A stretch of 64,000 nucleotides of DNA from Streptomyces natalensis ATCC 27448 (lineage in GTDB: Bacteria > Actinomycetota > Actinomycetes > Streptomycetales > Streptomycetaceae): the NCBI RefSeq assembly GCF_000935125.1, contig NZ_JRKI01000029.1, forward strand, positions 1-64,000, written 5' to 3'. The notes under the pieces were generated by a model that searched no databases, was not told where the DNA came from, and worked only from the letters and a program-made list of their open reading frames with translations. This document shows positions 8,941 to 16,731 of the stretch, one piece after another. The translations under genes were made by a program, and so were the position numbers. How positions within the stretch are numbered: the stretch's first letter is position 1; every line of letters starts with the position of its first letter.

Positions 8941-9602
8941 GTGTCCGAGGGGACGGGTGACGGACTCGTCAGCAGATTGTTCCGTCAGTTGTGGGACGGG
9001 GCGATCTGTGCGACACCGCGTGTGCTCGGATGGAGCCGCATCCTCCGAAGAACGTGGGCGGGGGCGGGGGCGGGGGCGGGGGCGGGCGATGGAAGAACCA
9101 CCGCACAGTCATCAACGGCACCCTCTTCCGCCAGCAGACCGGCACACCGTGGCGTGACTTGCCTGCACGCTTCGGGAAGTGGAAGACAGTGCATGACCGT
9201 CACCAGCGATGGCCGGCGGACGGCACGTGGGACCGGATCCTTCGAGCCGATGCTGATGTGGAGGGGCAGATCGACTGGAGCGTGGTGAGCGTGGATTCCA
9301 CGGTATGCCGTGCCCACCAGCATGCCGCCGGGGCCCACCATCGGGCAGCGCGGATACCAGGACGACAACGTCGCCCTTCTCAGCATCGGTCCGATGAGGC
9401 GGTGGGCCGCTCACGCGGCGGGTTCACCACCAAGATCCATCTGGTGAGTGACGGCAGGTACCGGCCGCTGGCTATCCTGATCACGCCCGGACAGTGGGGT
9501 GACGCACCGCAGCTGATCTCAGTCCTGGACCGTGTTCGCGTTACAGCTCTCGCCGTGACCGCCGTTACCCGCGGCGTCGGCAGATCCGCACACCATCCCT
9601 GA
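8941..9602 (+). pseudogene. IS5-family transposase remnant (N-terminal and middle part)
   Basis: One frame encodes typical IS5 transposase text: GGRWKNHRTVINGTLFRQQTG, TPWRDLPARFGKW, then VVSVDSTVCRAHQHAAGA with the first catalytic aspartate, and GRSRGGFTTKIHLVSDG with ILITPGQWGDAPQLI. It then diverges, so the second aspartate and the glutamate are lost. A degenerate stretch at 8941-9000 (GDGLVSRLFRQLWDG) may come from a second IS5 type. A G-rich hexamer repeat sits inside the N-terminal part. Confidence 0.75.
9056..9087 (+). repeat. Hexanucleotide repeat (GGGGGC)n
   Basis: Five perfect 6-bp periods of GGGGGC occur inside the IS5 remnant. It would encode poly-glycine in the transposase frame and can form G-quadruplex DNA. 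It probably arose by slippage. Confidence 0.85.
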
Positions 9603-9643
9603 GCGCAGGGACCAGCGGGTCTGGGTCGCGGCCAAATAGCCGC

Positions 9644-9949
9644 ATGGCCACCTACACCTCGATCATCTACGTCACCCACTCCGGCTACTGGGTCAGCGAG
9701 CCCACCTGCAACGTCAGCGACAACCCGGGCACGGAAGGCGACGGCCTTGTCGGGCCGGGGCAGGGCTCAGCCACCATCCAAACCGGGCTCGAAGACGGCC
9801 CCGTAAAGGTCATCGTCGACAACCTGAACCCCTGGCCCGCCGGGCAGACAGGGCCACAGCCACCTGAACCCCAGCCGCCACCGGCCTCACGGCCCCACAC
9901 CGACACACATCAGCACGCCGAGGAGGCTCCATGCGCTGGGACAACCTGA
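9644..9949 (+). CDS. Hypothetical protein, uncertain
   Basis: An open frame of 101 codons that starts at an ATG directly after an in-frame stop. The first 65 residues look protein-like (IIYVTHSGYWVSEPTC, GSATIQTGLEDGPVKVIVDNL) and the end is proline-rich. I recognise no family and see no ribosome site. It lies between an IS remnant and a junction of two other gene fragments, so it may be a relic. The stop codon overlaps the start of the next fragment. Confidence 0.3.
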   Translation: MATYTSIIYVTHSGYWVSEPTCNVSDNPGTEGDGLVGPGQGSATIQTGLEDGPVKVIVDNLNPWPAGQTGPQPPEPQPPPASRPHTDTHQHAEEAPCAGTT

Positions 9950-9957
9950 GCGTACGG
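9931..9957 (+). pseudogene. First codons of an Rv2578c-type radical SAM gene
   Basis: GAGGAGGCTCC followed by ATG gives MRWDNLS, the invariant start of the Rv2578c-like radical SAM family of actinobacteria. After about eight codons the sequence stops matching; the CxxxCxxC cluster-binding region is absent. This looks like the 5' end of a gene cut off by a rearrangement. Confidence 0.4.
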
Positions 9958-9979
9958 GCTGCGCGCGACAAGGCGGCGT

Positions 9980-10117
9980 CCCCGCGGGCGAGGTGTCGGG
10001 CAGCTTTCCGGGACGCTCCTTCACACCGAGATACGTACCGAGGAGCGGGTCGAGGGCGGCGAGGTCTTCGACATAGCGGTCGGCGACTTCACGGGGCAGC
10101 GGGTTCCGGGAATCTGA
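9980..10117 (-). pseudogene. DUF885 family protein, N-terminal fragment
   Basis: On the minus strand the frame reads SDSRNPLPREVADRYVEDL then ALDPLLGTYLGVKERPGKLPD and SPAG, which matches the start of the streptomycete DUF885 (putative metallopeptidase-like) family. Homology ends at about 9980, where the sequence switches to the radical SAM start lying on the other strand. Only about 45 residues survive. Confidence 0.55.
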
Positions 10118-10151
10118 CGTACGCCATCTTCGTGCGGAGTGGGGGTGCGCG

Positions 10152-10688
10152 TCAGCGGGATTCTGAGCTGCTCTTTCGCTCGGTCCGGTCGGGTTCGGGG
10201 GCGGGAGCGCCCTCGGGCCGGGGCGGCAGCAGCGGTCCGCAGTCCCACTGCTGGAAGATCAACCGGGTCTCGACGCGCGCCACTTCGGGCCGCGAGGTGA
10301 ACCCGTCGAGGACCAGTCGCTGCAGATCCGCCATGTCCGCGACCGCGACATGGACGAGATAGTCGTCGGGCCCGGTCAAATGGAAGACCGTAATGGACTC
10401 CGGCAGCGCCCGGATCCGCTCCACGAACGGCCCCACCAACTCCCGCCGATGCGGTCTGACCTGCACGGACAGCAGTGCCTCCAGGCCCCGGCCCAGCTTC
10501 GCCGGGTCCAGTCGCAGCTGATGGCCGAGAATCACTCCCGAGCGGCGCAGCCGGGTCACCCGGTCCAGGCAGGTCGACGGCGCGACACCGACCTGCGCGG
10601 CGAGATCGCGGTACGTCATCCGCGCGTCGTTCTGGAGCAGCCGCAGCAGATCGAGGTCCACCGGATCCAGTACGACAGAATCGGTCAT
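10152..10688 (-). CDS. Lrp/AsnC family transcriptional regulator
   Basis: A 178-residue regulator. Residues 1-60 are the winged helix-turn-helix (LDLLRLLQNDARMTYRDLA, VGVAPSTCLDRVTRLRRSGVI); residues 65-150 are the RAM effector domain (LSVQVRPHRRELVGPFVERI, TGPDDYLVHVAVADMADLQRL). A proline-rich acidic tail follows. It is transcribed divergently from the PLP enzyme with about 60 bp between the starts, the normal layout when an Lrp-type protein controls an amino-acid enzyme next door. It would sense an amino acid, most likely the substrate or product of the neighbour. Confidence 0.92.
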   Translation of the reverse strand: MTDSVVLDPVDLDLLRLLQNDARMTYRDLAAQVGVAPSTCLDRVTRLRRSGVILGHQLRLDPAKLGRGLEALLSVQVRPHRRELVGPFVERIRALPESITVFHLTGPDDYLVHVAVADMADLQRLVLDGFTSRPEVARVETRLIFQQWDCGPLLPPRPEGAPAPEPDRTERKSSSESR

Positions 10689-10748
10689 ATTTCGAACGTA
10701 ACACGGGGTCCGGCACTCCGACCCCGCTCGGTGTTCAGAATCCTGAGC

Positions 10749-12014
10749 ATGGACTCCGGCAGCTTTGACGCATACGACGTACCGGCCGACCCGCAGGGAA
10801 CCGGCCATGATCTCGACAGCACCGGTCGTCGTGTCCCGGGCGTGCCCGCACCCCGGGCGCTCGCCACCGAGGCGGTGCACGCCGGGCGGGACGACCTCGC
10901 GCGGCAGGGAGTGCACGCCCCGCCGATCGACCTGTCCACGACCTACCCCTCGTACGACAGCCGGGGCGAGGCCGCCCGGATAGACGCCTTCGCGGCCGAC
11001 GGCGCCGAACCGGAGGGCCCGCCCGTCTACGGCCGCCTCGGCAACCCGACCGTCGCCCGCTTCGAGACCGCCCTCGCGCGTCTTGAGGGCACCGAGAGCG
11101 CGGTCGCGTTCGCCACCGGGATGGCCGCGCTGAGCGCCGTGCTGCTCGTACGCAACGCGATGGGCCTGCGCCATGTCGTCGCCGTACGACCGCTGTACGG
11201 ATGCAGCGATCACCTGCTCACCGCAGGGCTGCTGGGCTCCGAGGTGACCTGGGTCGACCCGGCGGGCATCGCGGACGCGCTGCGCCCCGACACCGGCTTG
11301 GTGATGGTCGAGAGCCCGGCCAACCCGACCCTCGCCGAACTCGATCTGAGAGCCGTCGCGCACGCCTGCGGTTCCGTCCCGCTGCTCGCCGACAACACCT
11401 TCGCCACGCCCGTGCTGCAACGCCCCGTCGAGCAGGGAGCCCGTCTCGTCCTGCACAGCGCCACCAAGTACCTGGGCGGCCACGGAGACGTCATGGGCGG
11501 CGTGGTGGCCTGCGACGAGGAGTTCGCCGGGCGGCTGCGCCAGGTGCGGTTCGCCACGGGCGGAGTGCTGCATCCGCTCGCGGGCTATCTGCTGCTCCGC
11601 GGTCTGTCGACGCTGCCCGTACGGGTCCGAGCCGCGTCCTCGAACGCGGCGGAGCTGGCCGGCCGGCTCGCCGCCGACCCGCGCGTCGCCCGCGTCCACT
11701 ACCCGCGCATCGGAGGCGCCATGGTCGCCTTCGAGGTAGTCGGCGACCCCCACGACGTCATCGCGGGCGTCCGACTGATCACCCCGGCCGTGAGCCTCGG
11801 CAGCGTCGACACCCTCATCCAGCACCCCGCGTCCATCAGCCACCGCATCGTGGACGCCGACGACCGCCGCGGCGCGGGAGTCAGCGACCGGCTGCTGCGG
11901 CTCTCGGTGGGGCTGGAGGACGTCGAGGACCTGTGGGCCGATCTCGACCGGGCGTTGGGGACGGCGTCGGGGCCGGGCAGGGTCCTCCGGGAAGCGGCGG
12001 TCGCGAACCGGTAG
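10749..12014 (+). CDS. Cys/Met metabolism PLP-dependent enzyme (methionine gamma-lyase / cystathionine gamma-synthase family)
   Basis: A 421-residue fold-type I PLP enzyme. After a 40-residue leader it has the family markers AVHAGRDD, PPIDLSTTYPSYDS, VYGRLGNPTVARFE, FATGMAALSAVL (cofactor phosphate), ESPANPTL, LLADNTFATPVLQRP (PLP-binding aspartate) and HSATKYLGGHGDVMGG with the Schiff-base lysine. SISHRIV and LLRLSVGLEDVEDL close the small domain. It cleaves or exchanges the side chain of a sulfur amino acid. The exact reaction (gamma-lyase or gamma-synthase) cannot be told by eye. It shares its promoter region with the lrp gene and is probably its target. Confidence 0.9.
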   Translation: MDSGSFDAYDVPADPQGTGHDLDSTGRRVPGVPAPRALATEAVHAGRDDLARQGVHAPPIDLSTTYPSYDSRGEAARIDAFAADGAEPEGPPVYGRLGNPTVARFETALARLEGTESAVAFATGMAALSAVLLVRNAMGLRHVVAVRPLYGCSDHLLTAGLLGSEVTWVDPAGIADALRPDTGLVMVESPANPTLAELDLRAVAHACGSVPLLADNTFATPVLQRPVEQGARLVLHSATKYLGGHGDVMGGVVACDEEFAGRLRQVRFATGGVLHPLAGYLLLRGLSTLPVRVRAASSNAAELAGRLAADPRVARVHYPRIGGAMVAFEVVGDPHDVIAGVRLITPAVSLGSVDTLIQHPASISHRIVDADDRRGAGVSDRLLRLSVGLEDVEDLWADLDRALGTASGPGRVLREAAVANR

Positions 12015-12019
12015 AACCG

Positions 12020-12426
12020 CAGACGACGACCGGCCCGGCCAGGTGTCCGCGATGGCCCGGCATCTGGACGAGCAGGTCACCGCGTTCCGTAATCGGCCTC
12101 TGGACACCGGGCCGTATGCGTTCATCTGGGTGGACGCGCTGACCCAGAAGGTCCGCGAGGGCGGCCGCATCATCAACGTGCACGCCCTGATCGCGGCCGG
12201 TGTCAACGCCGACGGACACCGCGAGATCCTGGGCCTGGACGTCGCCGCCGCTGAGGACGACGCCGGCTGGCTCGCCTTCCTCCGCTCGCTGATCGCCCGC
12301 GGCCTGTCCGGTGTCCAGCTGGTCGTCTCCGACGCCCACGCCGGCCTGGTCGACGCGATCGGCGCGGTCCTGCCCTGCGCCTCCTGCACTACCGGCCGGG
12401 CCCCGGACTCCGCGAATTCAACCTGA
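12020..12426 (+). pseudogene. IS256-family (mutator) transposase fragment
   Basis: The frame VSAMARHLDEQVTAFRNRPL, YAFIWVDALTQKVREGGR, VHALIAAGVNADGHREILGL, AEDDAGWLAFLRSLIARGLSG and LVVSDAHAGLVDAIGAVLPCAS is the central part of an IS256 transposase, with both catalytic aspartates. The DNA-binding N-terminus and the glutamate-bearing C-terminus are missing. A different frame after 12390 ends LREFNLSNLHSFKA and may belong to another truncated gene. Confidence 0.85.
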
Positions 12427-12475
12427 GTAACCTGCACTCATTCAAAGCCTGAACGGCACGCGACACGACACGGCC

Positions 12476-12510
12476 CGCCGTCCGCCGTCCGCCGTCCGCC
12501 GTCCGCCGTC
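12476..12510 (+). repeat. Heptanucleotide tandem repeat (CCGCCGT)5
   Basis: Five perfect CCGCCGT units lie between the IS256 fragment and the transketolase fragment. It is probably a slippage array at a rearrangement joint. Confidence 0.9.
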
Positions 12511-12695
12511 ACCGTCGAGCAAGGCGCCACACTCGGCTGGGGCCTTACGTCGGACGTCACGGCACCATCATCGGAATCGACGACTCCGGCATCTGCGGAC
12601 CGATGGCTTCGATCGAGCCGCGCCTCGGCTTCACGACCGACGCCGTCATCCAAGCCGCCCGCGAACAGCTCGGCCCGTCGTTGTCACTCCGGTAG
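12509..12695 (+). pseudogene. Transketolase C-terminal fragment with frameshift
   Basis: Two successive frames encode the last 60 residues of transketolase: VTVEQGATLGWG in the first, then YVGRHGTIIGIDDSG, EPRLGFTTDAVIQAAREQLG and the stop at 12695 in the second. The break is at about 12541. The catalytic domains are absent, so this is a relic of a gene end. Confidence 0.7.
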
Positions 12696-12733
12696 AGGTC
12701 AAGTGCAAGCGCCAGTAGGCCGATGGCGGTGGC

Positions 12734-13639
12734 ATGAAGACGCGTTCCGCCGCTGCACGCCGCCTTGTCTCCCGCCGCCTGCTCCGGATGGCCATCGCGC
12801 TGTTTGCCGCCCTTTGGGTGGTGGTGCCCGGGCCTCCCGCCGCGACAGCCAAGGCTTGTGCGCGGTGCCCGGCGGCGACTGTGGACGAGGGGGGTCTTCG
12901 GGCACTGTTCGGATCGGAGAACCGTGTGATCCGTACCCGCGAGCGGGTGGTAGCTGTGACGTTCAATGCGGCATGGAACGACGCCGGTGTGGACCGCGTC
13001 CTCGCTGAGCTCGCCCGCCGGCACGCGCCTGCCACATTCTTCCTGACCGGCGACTTCGCCGACCGATACCCCCAGGTGGTGAAGAGGATCGCGGCTGCGG
13101 GACACGGTCTGGGCAACCATTCCCACAGCCACCCCTACTTCAAGGACTTGACCGCGGCCGGAAGACGCCGCGAGGTCTGGGCAGCGGACCGGTCCCTGCG
13201 GGCGGCCGGGGCAGGAGAGGCCCTGACCCCGCTGTTCCGGTTTCCCTACAGCGAGACCACCCCGGCCCAGATCAGGGAGGTCAACGGGCTGGGATTCGCG
13301 GACGTGGAATTCACCACCGACACCAATGGCTGGAAGGGCACAAAGGGCGGCATGACCGTGGAGCGCGCAGTGGCCAGGGCGCTGGACGCCCTGCGCCCAG
13401 GGGCGATCCTGCAGATGCACGTCGGGGCGCGCGAGGGCCACACCGAAGTGATCGACGCCCAGGCCCTGCCACAGATCCTCGATGCCATCACCGTCCATGG
13501 ATACCGCGTCATCGACCTCCGCACCCTCCTCACCTCCCGGCCCACCTGTAGTCGCCCCGCGGACAAAGGAGCGAGCCTTGCGGGCGGGGCCGGCACACCT
13601 ACCAGGCGAGTTCACCGACGCGCCGCACGTCCTCGGTGA
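12734..13639 (+). CDS. Secreted polysaccharide deacetylase (NodB family, CE4)
   Basis: A 301-residue exported protein. Residues 1-40 are a signal peptide with twin basic start (MKTRSAAARRLVSRRLLRMA) and AATA before KACARC. The NodB domain spans about 70-270: VVAVTFNAAWNDAGVDRVL carries an unusual N-A-A-W in place of TFDDGP, seen also in a distinct actinobacterial subgroup; HAPATFFLTGDF, GHGLGNHSHSHPYF (metal-binding histidines), FRFPYSETTP, TTDTNGWKG and LQMHVGAREGH (catalytic histidine) follow. It would remove N-acetyl groups from chitin or peptidoglycan. The last 35 Arg-rich residues run into an opposing fragment and may not be native. Confidence 0.88.
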   Translation: MKTRSAAARRLVSRRLLRMAIALFAALWVVVPGPPAATAKACARCPAATVDEGGLRALFGSENRVIRTRERVVAVTFNAAWNDAGVDRVLAELARRHAPATFFLTGDFADRYPQVVKRIAAAGHGLGNHSHSHPYFKDLTAAGRRREVWAADRSLRAAGAGEALTPLFRFPYSETTPAQIREVNGLGFADVEFTTDTNGWKGTKGGMTVERAVARALDALRPGAILQMHVGAREGHTEVIDAQALPQILDAITVHGYRVIDLRTLLTSRPTCSRPADKGASLAGGAGTPTRRVHRRAARPR

Positions 13640-13775
13640 TCTGTGCCTCTGCGTGTGCCTCGCCCCCGCAGACGGTCAGCCGCACGTAGCCTTCGCCTCC
13701 AGGGCCGCATCCGCTCGCGGGGATGCCCAAGAACCCGGGCGACGGTAGCGGTTGGCCCATTTCGACGCGCACGCG
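13599..13775 (-). pseudogene. Class I aminotransferase C-terminal fragment
   Basis: The minus-strand frame ends with PSPGFLGIPASGCGPGGEGYVRLTV, GGEAHAEAQITEDVRRVGELAW. This resembles the C-terminus of LL-diaminopimelate/alanine-type aminotransferases (G-x-G-F-GPGGEGYVRL with the substrate-binding arginine). Everything upstream is missing. Confidence 0.45.
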
Positions 13776-13895
13776 CGGGAGATGCCATCTCGGCCGCCAC
13801 GTGGGCGATCGGGCGGTGCCGGCAACGCTGCACGAGTCGCAGCCGCCCCTCGGGGGACAGCGGAGCATTGCGGTGAAGCACAGGCGTTCCCAGCG

Positions 13896-14412
13896 CCAGG
13901 GATCGAGGGCGAGCTTGCCCCGGGTCTGGCCCGCTTCGAGTTGCTCCAGCACCGCCGGCCCCTCGGCCAGGGGGTGAACCTGGGGGTGCCGGGCGGGTAC
14001 ACGCCGTGGGCGATGAGTGCCTCGATCTCGACGAGCAACGATCGATAGATGGACGGGGCCGCGGCCACCAGGGCACCGATGTGCAGGCCCTTGACCTGGA
14101 CCTGGTGGGTGAAGAGCGGGTCGTGTGTGCTGAGGCTGGCATCGCCCGAAGCGGCGCCGAACACGACGACGCGTCCGGTGAAGGGTTTGGTGACCGACAG
14201 GCTGGCCTCGAACGTAGCCTGTCCCACCGATTCCAGGACCAGATCGACACCGCCGGTCAGGCGGGTGATCTCCTCAGCCAGATCGGGGCGCCGGCTGTCC
14301 AGGACCTCGTCGGCACCGAACGCTTCGACGGTGTCGCGCTTCGCTGGTGACGCCGTGGCAATCACGCGCGCACCGTAGTGGCGGGCGAGACGGACAGCGG
14401 CAGGTGTGCCAG
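13896..14412 (-). pseudogene. Quinone oxidoreductase (MDR family) C-terminal fragment, frameshifted
   Basis: The first frame reads GTPAAVRLARHYGARVIATAS, KRDTVEAFGADEVLDSR, GVDLVLESVGQATFEASL, GRVVVFGAASGDASL and AHGVYPPGTP, the NADPH-binding half of a zinc-independent quinone oxidoreductase. At about 14000 it shifts into a second frame that carries LEQLEAGQTRGKLALDP, the usual C-terminus. The N-terminal catalytic domain is missing. Confidence 0.75.
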
Positions 14413-14515
14413 ACGGCCGCGCCTCGCCATGGCCGGCGGTCGGGCGAATTTTCTGCGACCGGAGAGCAACCTGATGAGTTGAGACATCTATCCCGTTGTG
14501 CGAATCGGCATTTTA

Positions 14516-14534
14516 TGACCTCTGCCAGAGGTCA
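14516..14534 (+). promoter_or_regulatory. 19-bp perfect palindrome upstream of the amidase gene
   Basis: TGACCTCTG-C-CAGAGGTCA is a perfect 9-bp inverted repeat centred 24 bp before the amidase ATG. Its position overlaps the expected promoter or leader, so it is a likely repressor operator. No regulator gene lies next to it. Confidence 0.6.
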
Positions 14535-14548
14535 GTACGGTCGGATTC

Positions 14549-16000
14549 ATGGAGTGGAACTTTCAGGCTGCAGAAGAACTCGCGGCTGCCTTGCGTGCCG
14601 GTGAAGTGACCTCGGTGGAACTGACCGACGAGGCGATTGCCCGTATCGAGCGGGACGACAACGTGATCAACGCGATCTGTGTGCCGGACTTCGACCGTGC
14701 GCGGGCCGCCGCGCGCGGTGCCGACCAGGCGCGCGCCCGCGGCGAGGTCAGGCCGCTGCTCGGTATTCCGGTGACGGTCAAGGAGTCCTACAACATCGCC
14801 GGGCTGCCCACGACTTGGGGCATGCCGCAGTACCGGGACTATGTGCCGGCCGAGGATGCGGTACAGGTATCGCGGCTCAAGGCCGCCGGCGCGGTGGTGC
14901 TCGGTAAGACCAATGTGCCCTTGGGGCTGCAAGATGTGCAGAGCTTCAACGAGATCTACGGCACCACCAACAACCCGTGGGATCATGCTCGCACGTCGGG
15001 CGGATCGTCGGGTGGATCGGCGGCGGCCCTGGCGTCCGGATTCGGCGCGCTGTCCATCGGTTCCGACATCGGCGGTTCGTTGCGCACCCCCGCGCATTTC
15101 TGCGGCGTCTACGCACACAAGCCGACGCTCGGGCTGGCGGCGAACCGCGGCATGGTCCCGCCGCCCGCGCCGGCATTGCCGGCCGACCTCGACCTCGCCG
15201 TCGTCGGTCCAATGGCGCGCACCGCCCGCGACCTCACGCTCCTGCTCGACGTCATGGTCGGACCGGACCCGCTGACGCTCGGCGTGGCGCACGACTTGAC
15301 GCTGCCGCCCGCGCGCCACGAGCGGCTCGGCGACTTCCGGGTCTTGGTCCTCGACGAGCATCCGCTCCTTTCGACCGGGTCCGCCGTGCGGGCGGGCGTG
15401 AACCGGGTGGCCGCCGCGCTCGTCGACGGCGGCGCCCACGTCGAACGGCACAGTCCGCTGCTGCCCGATCTGACCGAAGCCGCGACGCTCTACATGCAGT
15501 TGCTGTTTTCGAGCTCCGTTGCACGTTTGCCCGTCGAAGCGTACGAGCAGCTGCGGACCCGCGCCGCCGGAGTGAGCGCGGACGACCAGAGCCTTGACGC
15601 CGTGCGGCTGCGCGCCATGGTGTTCAGCCACCGCGACTGGATCGAGGCGAACAACCGTCGCGAGCTCCACCGCCACGGCTGGCGGCAGCTGTTCGCCGAG
15701 TTCGACGCCGTGGTGTGCCCGATCACGCCGACTCCCGCGTTCCCGCACGACCACAACCCCGATCTGTTGGAACGCCGGATCGACATCGACGGCGTCGAGT
15801 ACCCCTACCTCGACCAGCTCGTCTGGGCCGGTCTGGCCACCATGCCCGGCCTGCCCGCCACCGCCATACCAGCAGGCCGGCCCTCCGAGGGCCTGCCGGT
15901 GGGAGTGCAGCTCATCGGTCCGATGTTCGAGGACCGCACCCCGCTGCGGCTGGCCGAACTGCTCGAGCAGAGGATCGGCGGCTTCCAGGCACCGAGGTAG
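14549..16000 (+). CDS. Amidase signature (AS) family hydrolase
   Basis: A 483-residue cytoplasmic amidase with the full Lys-cisSer-Ser triad: K78 in GIPVTVKESYN, S153 in SGGSSGGSAAA and S177 in GSDIGGSLRTPAHFCGVYAHKPT. The 24-residue gap between the two serines is what the family requires. The C-terminal part has VCPITPTPAFPHDH and WAGLATMPGLPATAIPAGR, also typical. It would hydrolyse an amide such as a nicotinamide-, aryl- or acyl-amide; specificity cannot be read from sequence. The ATG at 14549 has no clear ribosome site, but the palindrome at 14516-14534 shows where regulation could act. The gene is monocistronic. Confidence 0.92.
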   Translation: MEWNFQAAEELAAALRAGEVTSVELTDEAIARIERDDNVINAICVPDFDRARAAARGADQARARGEVRPLLGIPVTVKESYNIAGLPTTWGMPQYRDYVPAEDAVQVSRLKAAGAVVLGKTNVPLGLQDVQSFNEIYGTTNNPWDHARTSGGSSGGSAAALASGFGALSIGSDIGGSLRTPAHFCGVYAHKPTLGLAANRGMVPPPAPALPADLDLAVVGPMARTARDLTLLLDVMVGPDPLTLGVAHDLTLPPARHERLGDFRVLVLDEHPLLSTGSAVRAGVNRVAAALVDGGAHVERHSPLLPDLTEAATLYMQLLFSSSVARLPVEAYEQLRTRAAGVSADDQSLDAVRLRAMVFSHRDWIEANNRRELHRHGWRQLFAEFDAVVCPITPTPAFPHDHNPDLLERRIDIDGVEYPYLDQLVWAGLATMPGLPATAIPAGRPSEGLPVGVQLIGPMFEDRTPLRLAELLEQRIGGFQAPR

Positions 16001-16135
16001 GGCGTACTACCGGGTGTCCGTCGAGGATGAGGTGCGGATGACGAGCGAGGGCTGGGGCCTGGTCCTGATGCTCGCGGCCTGGCACGCGGGATCGGCCATG
16101 CCGGCCGGCTGTCCCGCCGCCTCGACAGCCGGATC

Positions 16136-16178
16136 GTGTTCGCATCAGACGCGAAGCCTTCGCGTCTGATGCGAACAC
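16136..16178 (+). terminator. 43-bp perfect palindrome, terminator-like, after the amidase gene
   Basis: Two 21-bp arms (starting GTGTTCGCATCAGACGCGAAG) flank a single C with no mismatch. Such a hairpin 136 bp after the amidase stop could end transcription, although no T run follows. The remainder of 16001-16731 holds two further palindromes (16271-16290 and 16454-16474) and no gene I can identify. Confidence 0.55.
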
Positions 16179-16270
16179 CGAAGGTCCACCAAGGATGTTG
16201 TCTTTCCACTGACCAGCGGGAACAACCGCCACTGCCCCTGTCTGGTGTATTCGGCTCCCACCCCTTCGTC

Positions 16271-16290
16271 GTTCCGGCGGGCGCCGGAAC
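16271..16290 (+). repeat. 20-bp inverted repeat
   Basis: GTTCCGGCG-GG-CGCCGGAAC is a perfect 9-bp hairpin or operator-like dyad in the long non-coding gap upstream of femX. Confidence 0.5.
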
Positions 16291-16453
16291 GCGACCGTAG
16301 GGGGCGAAATCGGGAGGCGCAAATGCGGAGCGGACTCCATTGGATCGGCGCACCATTTGCCCCCCCGGATCGACCCGAGGGGGCGTAATCGACCGACTCG
16401 GCCCCCACTTGCGATTCGACCTGAGCGGAGACGATCAACTGGCGCTCAGTCGG

Positions 16454-16474
16454 GGTGTCACATCATGTGACACC
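16454..16474 (+). promoter_or_regulatory. 21-bp perfect palindrome, operator-like
   Basis: The arms GGTGTCACAT and ATGTGACACC flank one C. The symmetry and size fit a dimeric repressor (GntR or TetR type). It lies 258 bp before femX, so its target is uncertain. Confidence 0.5.
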
Positions 16475-16731
16475 AAACTGCACTCTCTGCGTGGTTCCTA
16501 CTCGACCCCCTTGTTGAGCTGGTTGTAGACCTGTCGATCTTTAGCAGATGTTGGACGACGTTCTGTCTCTTGATGAAGGCCGGGGTTCGCGACACTCGCG
16601 ATGAGCGTGATCGGTGATCTTGCTGGGCAGCCTGCTTCTGCTTCGTGCGCGACGGCACTGTGTGTGCACGAGGAACCTGTACGTGCCGTACGCCTCAGTA
16701 GGCTTGGGCGCTGAGCAAAGGAGCACGGCGC

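Noticed and set aside
10152..12437. 761-codon minus-strand frame that could be taken as a large fusion
   Set aside because: Only its last 178 codons are a gene (Lrp); the rest is complement of the PLP enzyme and IS256 fragment.
16136..16178. 43-bp palindrome as terminal inverted repeat of an IS
   Set aside because: The arms are adjacent and enclose a single base, so they cannot bound an element.
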